This document shows positions 1 to 23,575 of a stretch of 64,000 bases of DNA, one piece after another; within the stretch, counting starts at the first letter, position 1, and every line of letters begins with the position of its first letter. Location of the stretch: contig OX419339.1 in NCBI GenBank assembly GCA_948470475.1, positions 7,796,685 to 7,860,684 of the forward strand, read 5' to 3'. The stretch is from Galaxea fascicularis (lineage: Eukaryota > Cnidaria > Anthozoa > Scleractinia > Euphylliidae). Below the pieces are notes generated by a model. The model made no database searches. It was not told the origin of the DNA and saw nothing but the letters and a program-made list of their open reading frames with translations. The position numbers were made by a program, and so were the translations under genes.

Positions 1-176
1 TTAAGATAGTTCAAACAACACTCCCTTGTTTAATCCCCTGGTGTTAATCATAGAAACCTGTAATAAGGAATTCAAAGTTTGTTGGCGAGGGTCGAGGTGA
101 GTTGAACGCCATTCACATACACAACAATAGAACATGAGACACATGACTGTGACCGTCCCGAGGATCGGATCTGGGG

Positions 177-395
177 CCCGTTTCTCGAAAGTCCCGGGCC
201 CGAAAAGCCACTACTAAAACTGCGATCCGCTCATTCTAAAAAGCTGGTCCTTTACTATGTTTTTAATATGGGTAAAGGCAAACTTGCTGCAAAATTTTTT
301 ACCTGGAAACGTCTTCGTTTTTAGTAAAGATATGTAGGAAATTGTGGCACCCGAAAAAGGCCCGAAAAGTTTCGGGGGTTTCGAGAAACACACTG
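177..395. repeat. MITE-like element with terminal inverted repeats
   Basis: The left end reads cccgtttctcgaaa and the right end is its near reverse complement (tttcgagaaac). Both ends are rich in cccgaaaa blocks. No coding potential. The element lies in the first intron of the minus-strand RRM gene. The rest of 1-672 is intron sequence in which I see nothing else. Confidence 0.5.
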
Positions 396-672
396 CCTGG
401 AGTTTTCAGAGTGGTATCACCGCTTTACAGTCATAAAACCTGTTTCAGGTCAGTTAACATGAGAAATCGAAGGTGGGCATAAGTTAGCCCACTACTAGTT
501 GGGGTGTTAAGGTTGTGCAAGGTTTGTTTTAGGCTAATCCAATCGATCACAAGAAAGCCGGAAGTAAGATTGTGCGAAAATTCAACTTGCAAAATTGAAA
601 TTTTCCTTTGAAAGACTGATTCGGCCACAAACTAGATGACAAAAGAAAGGAGCTACTCGGACGCTGACAAAC

Positions 673-889
673 CTTCACTGCTGTCAAAAGTAATGACAGC
701 CGTTCCTTCCTCGGGGATGTGTATATGGTCGATATCTCCTCCGCCATTCTTCTGCCGCTGAAAATGAATAACAATATTTGCGACCGCAGTGTCTGGTGGA
801 ATATTCGTCACTACCACACTATTTGCTGCTTGTTCTTCGGTAAGAACCTTTGCCGTTGGTCCATGGGACATGTCGATAAGGCTCGCCAT
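673..889 (-). CDS. First coding exon of an RRM-containing PARP/DTX3L-family gene (gene continues off the left edge)
   Basis: The exon starts at an ATG at 889-887 in good context (A at -3, G at +4) and ends at 673 before a GT donor at 672-671. Its length is 217 nt, so it ends in phase 1. The 72 codons contain an RRM-like segment (NSVVVTNIPPDT, then IVIHFQRQKNGGGDID, then GTAVITFDSSE). This is the same module, same phase and same donor position as exon 1 of the plus-strand gene at 1318, which carries HFQRKRNGGGDID and GTAVITFDNPE. The second half of the RRM and the rest of the gene must lie left of the window. The family is therefore only partly determined: a PARP9/PARP14-like or second DTX3L-like protein fits. 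The head-to-head position opposite a DTX3L-like gene mirrors human PARP9-DTX3L, but PARP9 identity is inference. Confidence 0.65.
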
Positions 890-1182
890 TTTGGTCGAAA
901 TATTCCTCAACCTTCGGAGGAACGCACAAACTGAAAGAAGCTTCTACCTGCAGTTTCTTCCGAGAAAATAGATAGGAGTAAGACTGGAGCCAAGTGACTA
1001 GACTTTCCTCTTTCGGTTCACTTGGATTTCGTGACACCGTTGACGGCTTCTTTGTTGTGAATTTATCAAAATTGGAAGTTTATTTCGGCATTGTTGCATC
1101 AAACCTTTGTGAGGAAGAGAATACAAGACACTGGAGTTCCGGTTTGACGAGTTTCAATCCGTATACATTACAAAACATTCCC

Positions 1183-1192
1183 GGGGATTCCC
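1183..1192. promoter_or_regulatory. NF-kB-like site GGGGATTCCC
   Basis: An exact match to the GGGRNNYYCC kB consensus, 126 bp upstream of the DTX3L-like start codon. Function is inference; a 10-bp motif can occur by chance. Confidence 0.4.
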
Positions 1193-1196
1193 GGAA
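1188..1196. promoter_or_regulatory. GAS/STAT-like palindrome TTCCCGGAA
   Basis: An exact match to the TTCNNNGAA STAT consensus, overlapping the 3' half of the kB-like site. The human PARP9/DTX3L bidirectional promoter is known to be interferon-gamma responsive. Function here is inference. Confidence 0.4.
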
Positions 1197-1221
1197 AAGA
1201 TTATATCATTTCCGCTTTTAA

Positions 1222-1231
1222 TTTCGCTTTC
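1222..1231. promoter_or_regulatory. ISRE/IRF-like site TTTCGCTTTC
   Basis: Matches the TTTCNNTTTC core of an interferon-stimulated response element. A related half-match (TTTCCGCTTTT) lies just upstream at about 1209-1219. It is 87 bp upstream of the ATG at 1318. Confidence 0.4.
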
Positions 1232-1317
1232 TGGGAAACCTGGCGTCGCAGTTTTTAATTTATTCTTTTCAAATTCTCCGTAAAGGTATTTGTTACGAAG
1301 CTGGAAACTCCTAAAAA

Positions 1318-14467
<13,150 letters not shown>

Positions 14468-14696
14468 TCAGAGAAAACCTTCCGAGCGGCGCCACCAAAT
14501 TCTCCATGGATAGGTGTAGATAGATTGAATGTACGCAGTTATGCTTATTTTTCGAGTATTGTTAAATGAGAAGCCTCGTAAGTGTACGTGGCAGTCGCTC
14601 GAGCCTTTCCGTTTTCACGCTCGAATTAGATTGAGTCACCGCTTCTTGGTTGACAATTCTTCAGTTGAAGGCTGGAAGAAATGCTACTTCTCAAAC

Positions 14697-14733
<37 letters not shown>

Positions 14734-16578
14734 TAAGCGTGAAGGAGGTTTGGATACCCGGTCTTAATTACCATAGATTTTGACGATTTTACTTCTCCGT
14801 TTACTCCTTAGTTTTTGTTTCGATTGAGAAGATATATCAAACACTCGAGACAGTGTTTCATCGGATATCCAAACACCTCGAATTTCGTCAAAAATACTCC
14901 GCTGCGCGTCGTATTTTCAACTCTCTTCTCGGTGTTTGGATATCCCGATGAAACACTGTCTCTCGTGTTTGATATATTACTTCCAGTCTCAGGCAGATTT
15001 GAGAATGTTTTCATTCTTTCAACGTGCACTCGAGGTAGCTTTCGATTGTTGATTTTCGGTTACTATTTTATAATGCACTGTTTAATGTTTCTTTGTTTGT
15101 AGACCATGAGTGTTTGAAAGACAAAATTAGAAGTATATAAGTTTTTGTTTTAACAGATATCGTCTATTAGGTTACACCCTGGTATTCATCCCTCAAGTAA
15201 TTTATAGTACAGAGAGATAAAATCACCCCGTAGGTACATTGGAGGGCTCCTTTGTGATCCTATTTCAAGAGCGTACCCTGTGCACTGCCTTTAAAGTCCT
15301 TCTCCATAATGTGTTGTCAAAGTCGTGATATGAGTTCCGATTACACTAATTCGTCAAATTGCAGTATCCTTATTTTCGTTGTTGTTTGCTAAGGTACGCA
15401 ACCCTAAACAAAAGGAGGCCGTAGGAACGTAGCTTCACAACAGTGCAGTGTCTATATCTTAAACTGTTTTTCAGTTAGGTTAATCGGGAACAAACAATGG
15501 CGTTGCTTTTGGTAGCTAGAAATGGCGACTTGCATATTTGAATTAAAATAATTACAGCCACCTCTGACAAAGCAGATACCTATGTAGCGGTCATCACCAG
15601 GTTGACCAGTGCTGACTGAATTTTTTTCTTTAGTCCCAAGCGACTGTAAAAACTCCAGGGCATTGCTTCCGGCTCTAAGTGAGACACTTGAGAGCTTGGC
15701 TCCAAATACCCAGCCTTACGGAGAATTGAATATATATGTTGTAGTGTAAAGTTTTTCCCGGTTTAAGTTTTTTTCAACCAGCTTGATTTTTATTTTCCTT
15801 TGTTTCAGATGATGGTTATGAATTTGACAGAAAGGAAAATAAATATTAAACTGGTTCAAAAAAATTTAAATTAAAAGCTCTTAAAACTATTGTTGTAGTT
15901 TTTACTTTTTCAGGTGCAGCGCCCCTCTGTATACCAGCCATGTGAAGAATGCTTTATATTATTTCTTAAAAAACAGGATTTTACAGGAACCTCATCTTAA
16001 TCTCTCAGCTTATTGACTCGACTGTTTGAAATATAAATGGGAACTGAGTATAAAAAATGGAAATGAAAGACTTTACGGCGATTATGTTTAATACCTAGGG
16101 ACTTCAGTAGACAGCCAGCGTGAAGAATTAAAAAAAAAAAATTAACGAGTTTCGAACCTGTAATCAATGAGATACCAGTTACTGGTTGTTTTTATTTTAC
16201 AGGTTCACATAAATTTTCCGTCAATCAGTAAATTGGAGTGAAAGACAATGGCAGTCTCTTTTCTCATTCTCTGTTATAGTTTTTTACTCCCGCGATTTAA
16301 CTTTACCGAAAATTATTTGGCATTCACCGCCCGCGCTTCCGGCGTAACGTCAAACAGTAAAGGTTGCCGTGAGGATGCTTTCCTTGCACGTGGAAAATGG
16401 TGCAGACGTCTTATTCAATGGCGACTGACAATGTTTTGATGTTTGGGAACAAATGAACTTTGATCACCACGGAACTAATCGGCACCTGCGCAACTGGCCG
16501 TAATAATTCAACTGGGAAACCTTATGAGAGAATGTTTCGACTGAACAGACTGAACGGATCCGTTGATTGATTACACTT
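14468..16578. other. Intergenic region between the DTX3L-like and TRIM genes
   Basis: No gene recognised apart from the hairpin at 14829-14979. An AATAAA hexamer lies at 15838-15843, rather far (1.37 kb) from the DTX3L-like stop to be confidently its poly(A) signal. Confidence 0.5.
14829..14979. repeat. Palindromic MITE-like hairpin
   Basis: The left arm (gatatatcaaacactcgaga...) and right arm (...ctctcgtgtttgatatat) are near-perfect reverse complements of about 50 bp. The loop of about 50 bp contains aaaatactccgctgcgcgtc. Non-coding. Confidence 0.8.
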
Positions 16579-18031
16579 ATGGCCCAAAGCAGAAGTTTTT
16601 TCGATGATGTTAAAAAGGAATTAGACTGTTCCATATGCCAAGAACAGTTTAGTTCGACGAAAGAACCTAAAATACTAAAATGTCTACACACGTTCTGCAA
16701 GAGCTGTCTGGAAGCATGGTTGGCACGACAGCGTAAAGGCAAACTGAGTTGCCCAACATGCCGTCAAATCACCGAATGCCCCAACAACGACATAAACCAC
16801 CTACCATCCAACCTGTTTTACAAGCAGCTGGTCGACATCGTGGGCGCTTATAGTGGAGGAGGGCAAGACAATTCACTGCATTGTGGAAACTGCGAGGAGA
16901 AAAATTATTTGAAATTTTATTGCTCTTGTTGCAACTGCTTCTTGTGCGAGGATTGCGCTGGGGCTCATGTCAAAGGGAAGCTCTTTAGAGGCCATCAAGT
17001 TAAAGAAATCAGAAATTTTCAGTCAAGCGATGTGCAAGAGTACGCTCGAAGGGCAAACGTTTGTAAGAAACACAATGATGAAGTTCGCTTTTTCTGTGTA
17101 GATTGTCAAATCTGCATTTGCCGTGACTGTGCCATATTGGAACATCGAGATCACAAGAACGTCTCGATTGACGAAGGCATTGCAAACAGTAAATCTGAGA
17201 TTGAGGCCAAAGTGTGCGAGGTGCAAGGAAACGACTCTCGTTTAAGGACCCATAGAGTAGCTCTGGAGAAAAAAAGACAGACGTTAAGCAGCGACATCGA
17301 TGAAGCGACGAGGGAAGTGAAGCGTGTTGCTGCATGCTGCGTTTCATTGATTCGCAAGCATGAAGAGAACGTGGTACAACAGCTAGTTAAACAGAAAGAA
17401 GCTCTACAAGATTCATTTGAAGCTGAGAGATCAAGCCTGGACGGCAAACTGAAGGAGATCGAGAGCACTATGGCTTTTTGCGAAGAAGTCCTTCTTCGGA
17501 AGAATTTACCAGAAATTTTGAATGTCAAAGCAATTGTTGAAGAGAGGCTTCGGGATCTGTCGCTTTCCAGTCCCGAAGACGTACGAAAGCAGGATTATTT
17601 CCGTGTCAAGTATGTTCGAAATGATGTCAGTGTCACACCAGGAAAGCTAATCACAAGCAACACCGAGCCTTTATTGTCAGTAGCTGAGTGGAAGGGTCTC
17701 GCGGGAGGTACAGTGGGCGAAGATTACATTTTTACAGTGATCACCAAAGATTCAGCAGGCAAGGATACATATAGTGAAATAGACGAGGTGCAAGTTACCA
17801 TCACCTCAAGTTCTGGTGGGCCATATGACCTGAAGCCCGTTAAGACCTTGAAGGATGGCCGTTATACATTTTTTTACAGACCAACCGTCCCTGGAGAATT
17901 CACTGTATCTATCAAAGTTGCAGGGACCTCGATTATGGGTAGTCCATTCAGACGTGCAGTGAAAAGAAAGCCACTCCCTAACAGAAGACGCAATATACCA
18001 AGAGATCCGCTTGAAAGTGGTTCTGCTAGTA
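16579..18031 (+). CDS. TRIM-family RING E3 ligase with two B-boxes, coiled coil and filamin repeat (3' end not found)
   Basis: One large exon of 484 codons starts at the ATG at 16579 (G at +4) and ends at a GTAAGT donor at 18032 in phase 1. Residues 17-61 are a C3HC4 RING (C17, C20, C35, H37, C40, C43, C58, C61). Residues about 99-143 and 160-200 are two B-boxes (the second with CKKHNDEVRFFC, CRDC, HRDH). About 205-340 is Lys/Glu-rich coiled coil, and about 370-470 is a filamin/ABP280 immunoglobulin-like repeat. This order is that of TRIM2/3/45/71-like proteins. Reading past the donor adds 23 hydrophobic residues and a stop at 18102, probably intron read-through. No downstream NHL or other exon was recognised; a gypsy remnant begins 140 bp later. 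The gene is therefore either cut short or its last exon is small or unrecognised. Substrate unknown. Confidence 0.82.
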
Positions 18032-18174
18032 GTAAGTATTACCTCGTGTCTATTTGTTTTGTCCTTCTTTCAGTTTGGTCTCGATTCTTCAATTTATGCT
18101 AATTTGTCACGCCTATGAATGGCTACGAACCTTGGCCAATAAAATAAGCTATTTATTTATCTTGTAAAATTAAT

Positions 18175-19409
18175 GAGTATGCCAAACCGTCCGTGACAAA
18201 ACCGTCGCTTGCTGCGACATTGGCATGCAAGAAATTTCATGATTTCATCGATGAAATCCATGGTCGAGAAGTCATCATTGAGACTTACCACAAGCCTATT
18301 ACAGCAATTGTAAACAAACCTCTTCTTACGGCACCTGCCCGTTTGCAACGTATGTTACAGCTTCAGAGGTACTATTTGAAGTTTATTTCAAAAGAGGAAC
18401 AGAGTTACTTCTAGCGGATGCATTGTCACGAGCCTACATTGTTGAAGAGCCTAGTGTTAAGGATGATGATCAGCTTGACATCTTGTCTTTCACGTCCATC
18501 TCTCCCTTACGTATGGCCGACCGAGCTCCAGAGTCGTACTTTTGCGAATCCCATTATGCAGAAAGTAGTTCACTTCATTATAAATGGCTGGCCGTCTAAG
18601 CTGAAGAATGTACCACAAGATGTCAAAGCGTATTTCCCCAAAAGAGATGAGCTGATTGTGGACAATGACGTGATTCTGAAAGGCTCCAGAGTTGTGGTTC
18701 CACAGTCTTACGCAAAGAATATGTCCAGTTACTTCACAAGGGGCATCCTGGAGCTGCTGCTACCAAGAGGAGAGCAAAGAATATTGTGTATTGGCACTCC
18801 ATGATGCTAGAGATTGATTCTGTGATAACCTTGTGTCAGCCTTGCAACTGTGCTAAGCCACACCAGCAGAAAGAGCCGCTTCTTATTCACCCGGTTCCTG
18901 AGCTTCCGTGCAGACATATTTGAGTGGCAGTCAACGCAATACTGGTTGGCTGGTTCGAGATGAATCCTCTCCGCGATTTATCTGCCAAAACCGTGATTCA
19001 GAAGATGAAGCGCTACTTTTCTGTTCATGAAATTCCCTGCAGGTTGCTGACCGACAACGGCCCACAATTTTCCAGTAGAGAATTTAAAAGCTTTGCCGAA
19101 GAATGGGTTTTCAATCACGTTACTAGTAGTCCTCCCTTCCCACAGTCCAATGGCCTGGTTGAGAATGCGGTGAAGCAAGCCAAGAACCTGCTTGATAAGT
19201 GCAAGAAGGATGGTTCAGACCCTCTGCTTGGTCCGTACCTCCTGCAGCAACCAATCAGAGTGCCCCATCCCTTCTCTCCTGTTGTGTCTCCATCAAATGT
19301 TTCTGGTTCCAGTGGCCCCTTGCATCCCACTGCTCAAAGACCATTTGTTGTCACTAGGTCTGGACGAACCTCAAGACCAAACACCAGATATCAAGATTTT
19401 GTTACTTGA
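18175..19409 (+). mobile_element. Degraded Ty3/gypsy pol fragment (RNase H and integrase)
   Basis: Three frames carry successive parts of one pol. First, an RNase H end (ACKKFHDFI, TYHKPITAI, APARLQRML, then ADALSRAY near 18414-18437). Next, an integrase zinc-binding region (LCQPCNCAKPH near 18830-18865). Last, an integrase core (LTDNGPQFSSREFKSFAEE, then PFPQSNGLVENAVKQAK), ending SGRTSRPNTRYQDF before a stop at 19409. Frameshifts and stops separate them, so it is non-functional. No gag or reverse transcriptase part is present. The strand is the same as the TRIM gene. Confidence 0.85.
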
Positions 19410-19600
19410 TTGGATACTGACATTTTAGTTCTATTCATGGACAGGTTTAGGCATTGACTATTAGGATTGATGAACTATGGATATTTTTGGTATGATTAGT
19501 TTCGTTCGGATTCTTTTAGCTCCCTTACAGTGTGTACTAGTTCATTTACTTCGATTGGTTTTTCTTTGGTTTGATTAGTCTTTATTTATTTTGCAAAGGG

Positions 19601-19764
19601 TGATGTACAATATGTGTGAACTTCACGTAGGAATCTTTGTCAAGTGTTCTTCCCAACTCGCATAAATTAGAGAGCCAGGTGCTCGTGGGCAGCTTTCGTT
19701 GTTTAATAAACCTGTGAATAAACCTTTTGTGATTTTTACTTGGTTGGTCTCCTCCGAATCAACA
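19601..19764 (+). repeat. Candidate 3' LTR of the gypsy fragment
   Basis: Starts TGATGTACAA just after a short purine run (gcaaaggg) and ends ...AATCAACA. It contains aataaa at about 19704, fitting an LTR with TG...CA ends. No matching 5' LTR is in the window, so the boundaries are inferred. Confidence 0.35.
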
Positions 19765-19915
19765 GTGGTGACGTACGTTAATGGAAATAACATTAACGTT
19801 ATCTTCTTCAGAGATATGAAGGTTCCCTTTCCGAAGGTTCCTGTTTCGGTATATATGTTGCGGGTTTTATCCCGTCGGACTCTCGTACAAATCGTACAAT
19901 TATATGATTGTAAGT

Positions 19916-20182
19916 CACTCATTGGGCACTAGACGGCCACGTGGTAGCGGGCATAACCCCTTAAATCTACCAAATAAAGTTGGTCATGAACAGCTGTTTC
20001 AGCCTTGTTAGGTTACATGCTGGAGAATGTAAAGCTTGTGGGGTGTAGCGTAGAGTGACAACAATATCTAACAAGGCCGAAACAGCTTTAATTCCATGAC
20101 TGCTAATCCTCCGGCTCAACTTTATTCGGTAGATTTAAGGGGGTAATACCCGCTACCTCGAGGCCATAGTGCCCAATGAGTG
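19916..20182. repeat. Foldback element with about 95-bp inverted arms
   Basis: The left arm (cactcattgggcac ... cagccttgttag) pairs with the right arm (ctaacaaggccgaaacag ... gtgcccaatgagtg). The loop is about 60 bp. Several indels in the right arm show age. Non-coding. Confidence 0.75.
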
Positions 20183-20535
20183 GCTTTCAGCTCACCTAGA
20201 CACAGTAAATTGTGAGGTTTCTTTGTAGAAAATGACTTAAACAAAACACTCGAGCAATCTGAGTCGAGCTCCACGAAACGAAACACAAAATGTTGCTGTG
20301 CGTCTTTTCAGTAATAGACCACACTTGTAACTCACACATTCGGTTTTTCGCCTTGCGTGTCACTTTTTTGCTCTTAACACATTTTGACGTCATCTATGAT
20401 CCATCACTGAACAGGCTCACAGCAACGTAACATGGCGTCTATATGTTAGACAGACAACGGAAGGAAAACTGTAGCGTTATCAAGGACCTTTTCCTTTGTA
20501 ATAACCTCAAGTGAAAGTGAATAACGATATTTATA

Positions 20536-20836
20536 AATATTCTTTTTATCCGAGGACAATAGCACTATGGAACAATATATCTCTTAGCTTCACAAATATT
20601 GATAATTTAGATACACTTAAATCAAATGCTCTCTCATTTATTAGGTCGGATTAGTTGATACTAATTTTATTAATACATTATTTATATTATTTTGTTTTTA
20701 AAACTTAATTATCTATTATGTTATTTTATCCTACGTTCTATGTAAATAAATCTAAATTGATTATTTATTATCTTGTAATTAGCCCTCCTAGTATAGTCAT
20801 TACTGTTCTTTAGGAGTACCATGATTAAAGATTAAA
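20536..20836 (+). mobile_element. LINE 3' end fragment (C-terminal coding tail plus 3' UTR)
   Basis: The frame ending at TAG 20652-20654 encodes a typical LINE terminus (FYPRTIALWNNIS, then LDTLKSNALSFIRSD). It is followed by an AT-rich 3' UTR and a gattaaagattaaag tail near 20822-20838. It is severely 5' truncated, as usual for LINE copies. Confidence 0.7.
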
Positions 20837-20839
20837 GTA

Positions 20840-22158
20840 CTTTTTACAAATAATTTAGGTCCTTTACTTGAGATCTTTAATTGTTAATTAACATAATTGC
20901 CTCCAGTAAGCTAATATGGGGTTCTGTCCTGATGTACCGGTTTACAAGGGGATACCCATTGTTCTTTCTTTGTTAGGAGTCATTGGTTAGCTGTTGTGTA
21001 TTGTTTGGTCTTTTGTATCGGCTTTTGTGAACTTTCTTCTGCAATACGCCCTCTTACAGCTAGTTGTACTAACCTGAAACTTTCAGGTTCAACTCTGACA
21101 CTCTCCTCTCCACGGTTCGCTTTCCCACACCTAACATATCACTGATAACCGGAACTGTAAAACCTTGCTCCAAAAGAAAGGATAACTGTTCAGCAGTAAT
21201 TACAAACGCTGGAGCGCCTTTGGTAACTCAACATTCGACTTGGAGATTCAAACGTCATCTTTTGCTAACAGCCCATGTGCCAAGACCATTGTTGATATGT
21301 AAACATGAATGTTGATAGATAAAGTTGAATCGTCACTTGGAAAGTTGATGTCAAAAGTTTCAATCTGGTTTGTGATACAAAGTAAAAAGTTGAAGAGTGA
21401 AATATGATGTTGAGGTTTGCCAAGTTATAATGGTTAAACTGTCAAGTTGAATGTTGTGATCAACTTTGATTTTTGGCGGGGATGGAACTCCATAGACCTC
21501 GACGCCGATTGTCTCCATTTTTGAGTGAAATGAGAAAACACAGTGCTTTCAAGAAATGGCGGCATTCTTCTTGATACCATGAAGATTTGTGATTCATCAC
21601 CCCAGTTATCTAGAGAGACGTCAGCTCCATTCAGTTGAATAAAATTGTACAAAGTTTACTACCAGAATACACTGTTTAAGCGCGCTGACGTGTCTGTCCC
21701 GTTCTTGTTTTACGTCGAAAGTTCGCACCACGTGTCCCTCCCTCTTCACATAAAATGTAGCGAGAAACAATAATCCAGGTTAACCATTCGCTCAATACAA
21801 GTAACGCAACTTAGAAGCAGTTTTCGGTGTACGGAATAGCAAGTAGGTTCGAAAACCCAAATAAAGGTAACAATTTTAATGTCGCATACTAGAACTGCCC
21901 AATGAAAATACACGTATATGAAGGCCAATATGGCGCTGTTGTGTCCAGAGCTGAGCATGGAGAAAATCAATGCTTGAGGGGGATTTCCTCTAACGAACTC
22001 TGCTCCCTTTTCGCAACTACTCCAGTTATACGTATGACTGGCCTATTTTTCCATTATGCATGTGGGACTCACCGGTTTATGTTTTGTGAAGTTTGAATAA
22101 TTAACGCCTTTTCCTCTGAAAATCAGCTATTGTATAGCACAACAGCACCCATTACTTT
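20840..22158. other. Intergenic stretch
   Basis: Apart from the helix-turn-helix remnant at 21074-21227 I see no gene or clear repeat. It does not match the 3' flanks of PARP14-like copies B and C, so copy A lost its flank at about 22160. Confidence 0.5.
21074..21227 (-). pseudogene. Fragment of a transposase-like protein with a helix-turn-helix segment
   Basis: About 51 codons are open on the minus strand: an EQLSFLLEQGFTVPVISDML segment followed by GVGKRTVERRVSEL, a helix-turn-helix pattern. A possible donor (CAG/GTTAGT) is at 21073. I recognise the pattern from repeat-associated proteins with an integrase-like core found in animal genomes, but no core follows here. Isolated remnant. Confidence 0.4.
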
Positions 22159-23242
22159 TTAAAGAAAGGTGATTAAATAGTCGGGATAACACTGCCAATC
22201 GTAGAAAACAACAAAGATCGCGGGATTAGGATCCTGATCGACTAGAGAATCATAGGCATCTGTAGGATCTGATGGGTTCCTTGCAGGAGGTATGAGAAGG
22301 CCGCTTCTTCCCACGGTGTAGTCACCAACCAGGACTCGAGTCAGGTACATGTATCTGAATCCGTTCATGTCTGGTGGGGAAAATGTGGACCTTGCTGAGT
22401 AGGAAGCATTCAACGCGAAATACACTCCATTTCCATATGCTGTGGCTGAAGAAACAAATATAAAACAAAACACTGATAAAGTAGAGTAAAACTGGTAGTG
22501 CCTGATTCAACCGAAAACGTTTGTAATACATCAAGTACGACATACGAAGTGATCATAATAACGGGAGCAAGTTTGGATTTGCTAGGGGTAGGGACTTATC
22601 GATTCAATAATTGTTTTAGAAAGGAAGAAAAGAAAGGATGGGTGTTAGACCAAAAGGTTCAAGAAGCGGATCAGGAAGTTAAAGAGAAGTTAATTCAAGC
22701 TTAAGTTTTCGTCACGCCTAAAAAAGATCTCTTAATTACTTTAACTCGCCGGTCTAAATTAGATTCCATCCAAAATAACTGAAAAAACCTATGACAGAGG
22801 TAAATGATACCGTCCTTTTTCTTCCAAATGATCGTAATTGCAGCTATACGTTGCTAGGGTTTCCTCTGGTTCCCTGTTCTGGTTAAATTTAAGAGAAAAA
22901 CCATGTTTTCCTTACCATTCTTGCCATGAAAACTTCTGTTGAAGCCGGTGTGGTTTATCAGGTTGCAGTTTCCGCCTGGAGTTCCATGAAAAAGCAACTT
23001 TTCATTGCTTCCCTTTGTTTCGTCCATCTTCTGCCTTCGGATAGCGTATGTTCTGTATAGAGCTGGATTTTGAACTCGCTCTATCTTAACGATGTTGTCT
23101 CCACATGACTGTTGGAATAATTTCTGTACCTTTTGGTACTCTTGTGCATCATTGGTAGGGTCAAGCTGATGGAGATACACAGTCTTCTCATTACCTTTGT
23201 GATCTTTCGGCTGGGGAGTCCAGTGTCTTAGAATGTTGATGC
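22159..23242 (-). pseudogene. PARP14-like copy A: isolated catalytic (ART) domain, last two exons only
   Basis: Exons 23242-22916 (327 nt) and 22445-22159 (287 nt to the TAA) have the same lengths and phases as in copies B and C. They encode a complete PARP14-type ART fold: LLFHGTPGGNC (His of the triad), [15 protein letters not shown] (Tyr), and [17 protein letters not shown], where the PARP1 Glu position is Leu. An H-Y-L triad implies mono-ADP-ribosylation. Both exons are open. Intron homology continues upstream to about 23570 and then stops, just before where the WWE exon should be. No macro, WWE or KH exon follows, so this is a truncated duplicate, closest to copy B in its introns. It could be expressed only from a new upstream promoter. 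Confidence 0.8.
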
Positions 23243-23575
23243 CTGAAGACAAAAAAAAGCGCCTGTCATTCTTTCTTCTACCTCGATACGCGATATGCTA
23301 AAAAGGGCTTGCAAACTGGATTGCTTCAGTAAAAATTACCTGAAAACGTCAGGTCTTAAGCTTGTTGCAAATTAAAGATGTGGAAAAGTTTTTCTTGTAG
23401 GTTCATCGTTTGAAATCATGTTATGCTTAACCAGGTATGACATGGCTGAGTTTGTTGCCTGTACTCAAATTGTACCAACCAAATCTAATGGCTCATACTT
23501 TAGACTATAATTCGGAACAATAAATTAAAGTCGTGCTATATTTGACTAAAATTTAAGATTGTTAAAGTCTGAATT

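Larger units (their letters stand above)
890..1317. promoter_or_regulatory. Putative bidirectional promoter between two head-to-head RRM-family genes
   Basis: These 428 bp separate the start codons of the minus-strand exon (889) and the plus-strand DTX3L-like gene (1318). Within 1183-1231 there is a kB-like site, an overlapping GAS palindrome and an ISRE-like site. No TATA box was recognised. Transcription start sites are unknown and the 5' UTRs must lie in this interval or be separate exons. Confidence 0.55.

Noticed and set aside
15811..15843. A good acceptor (cctttgtttcag) followed by a short open run ending KENKY stop, looking like a terminal exon.
   Set aside because: No upstream donor in a compatible gene was found. 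The DTX3L-like gene already ends at 14467 in frame with the conserved C-terminus.
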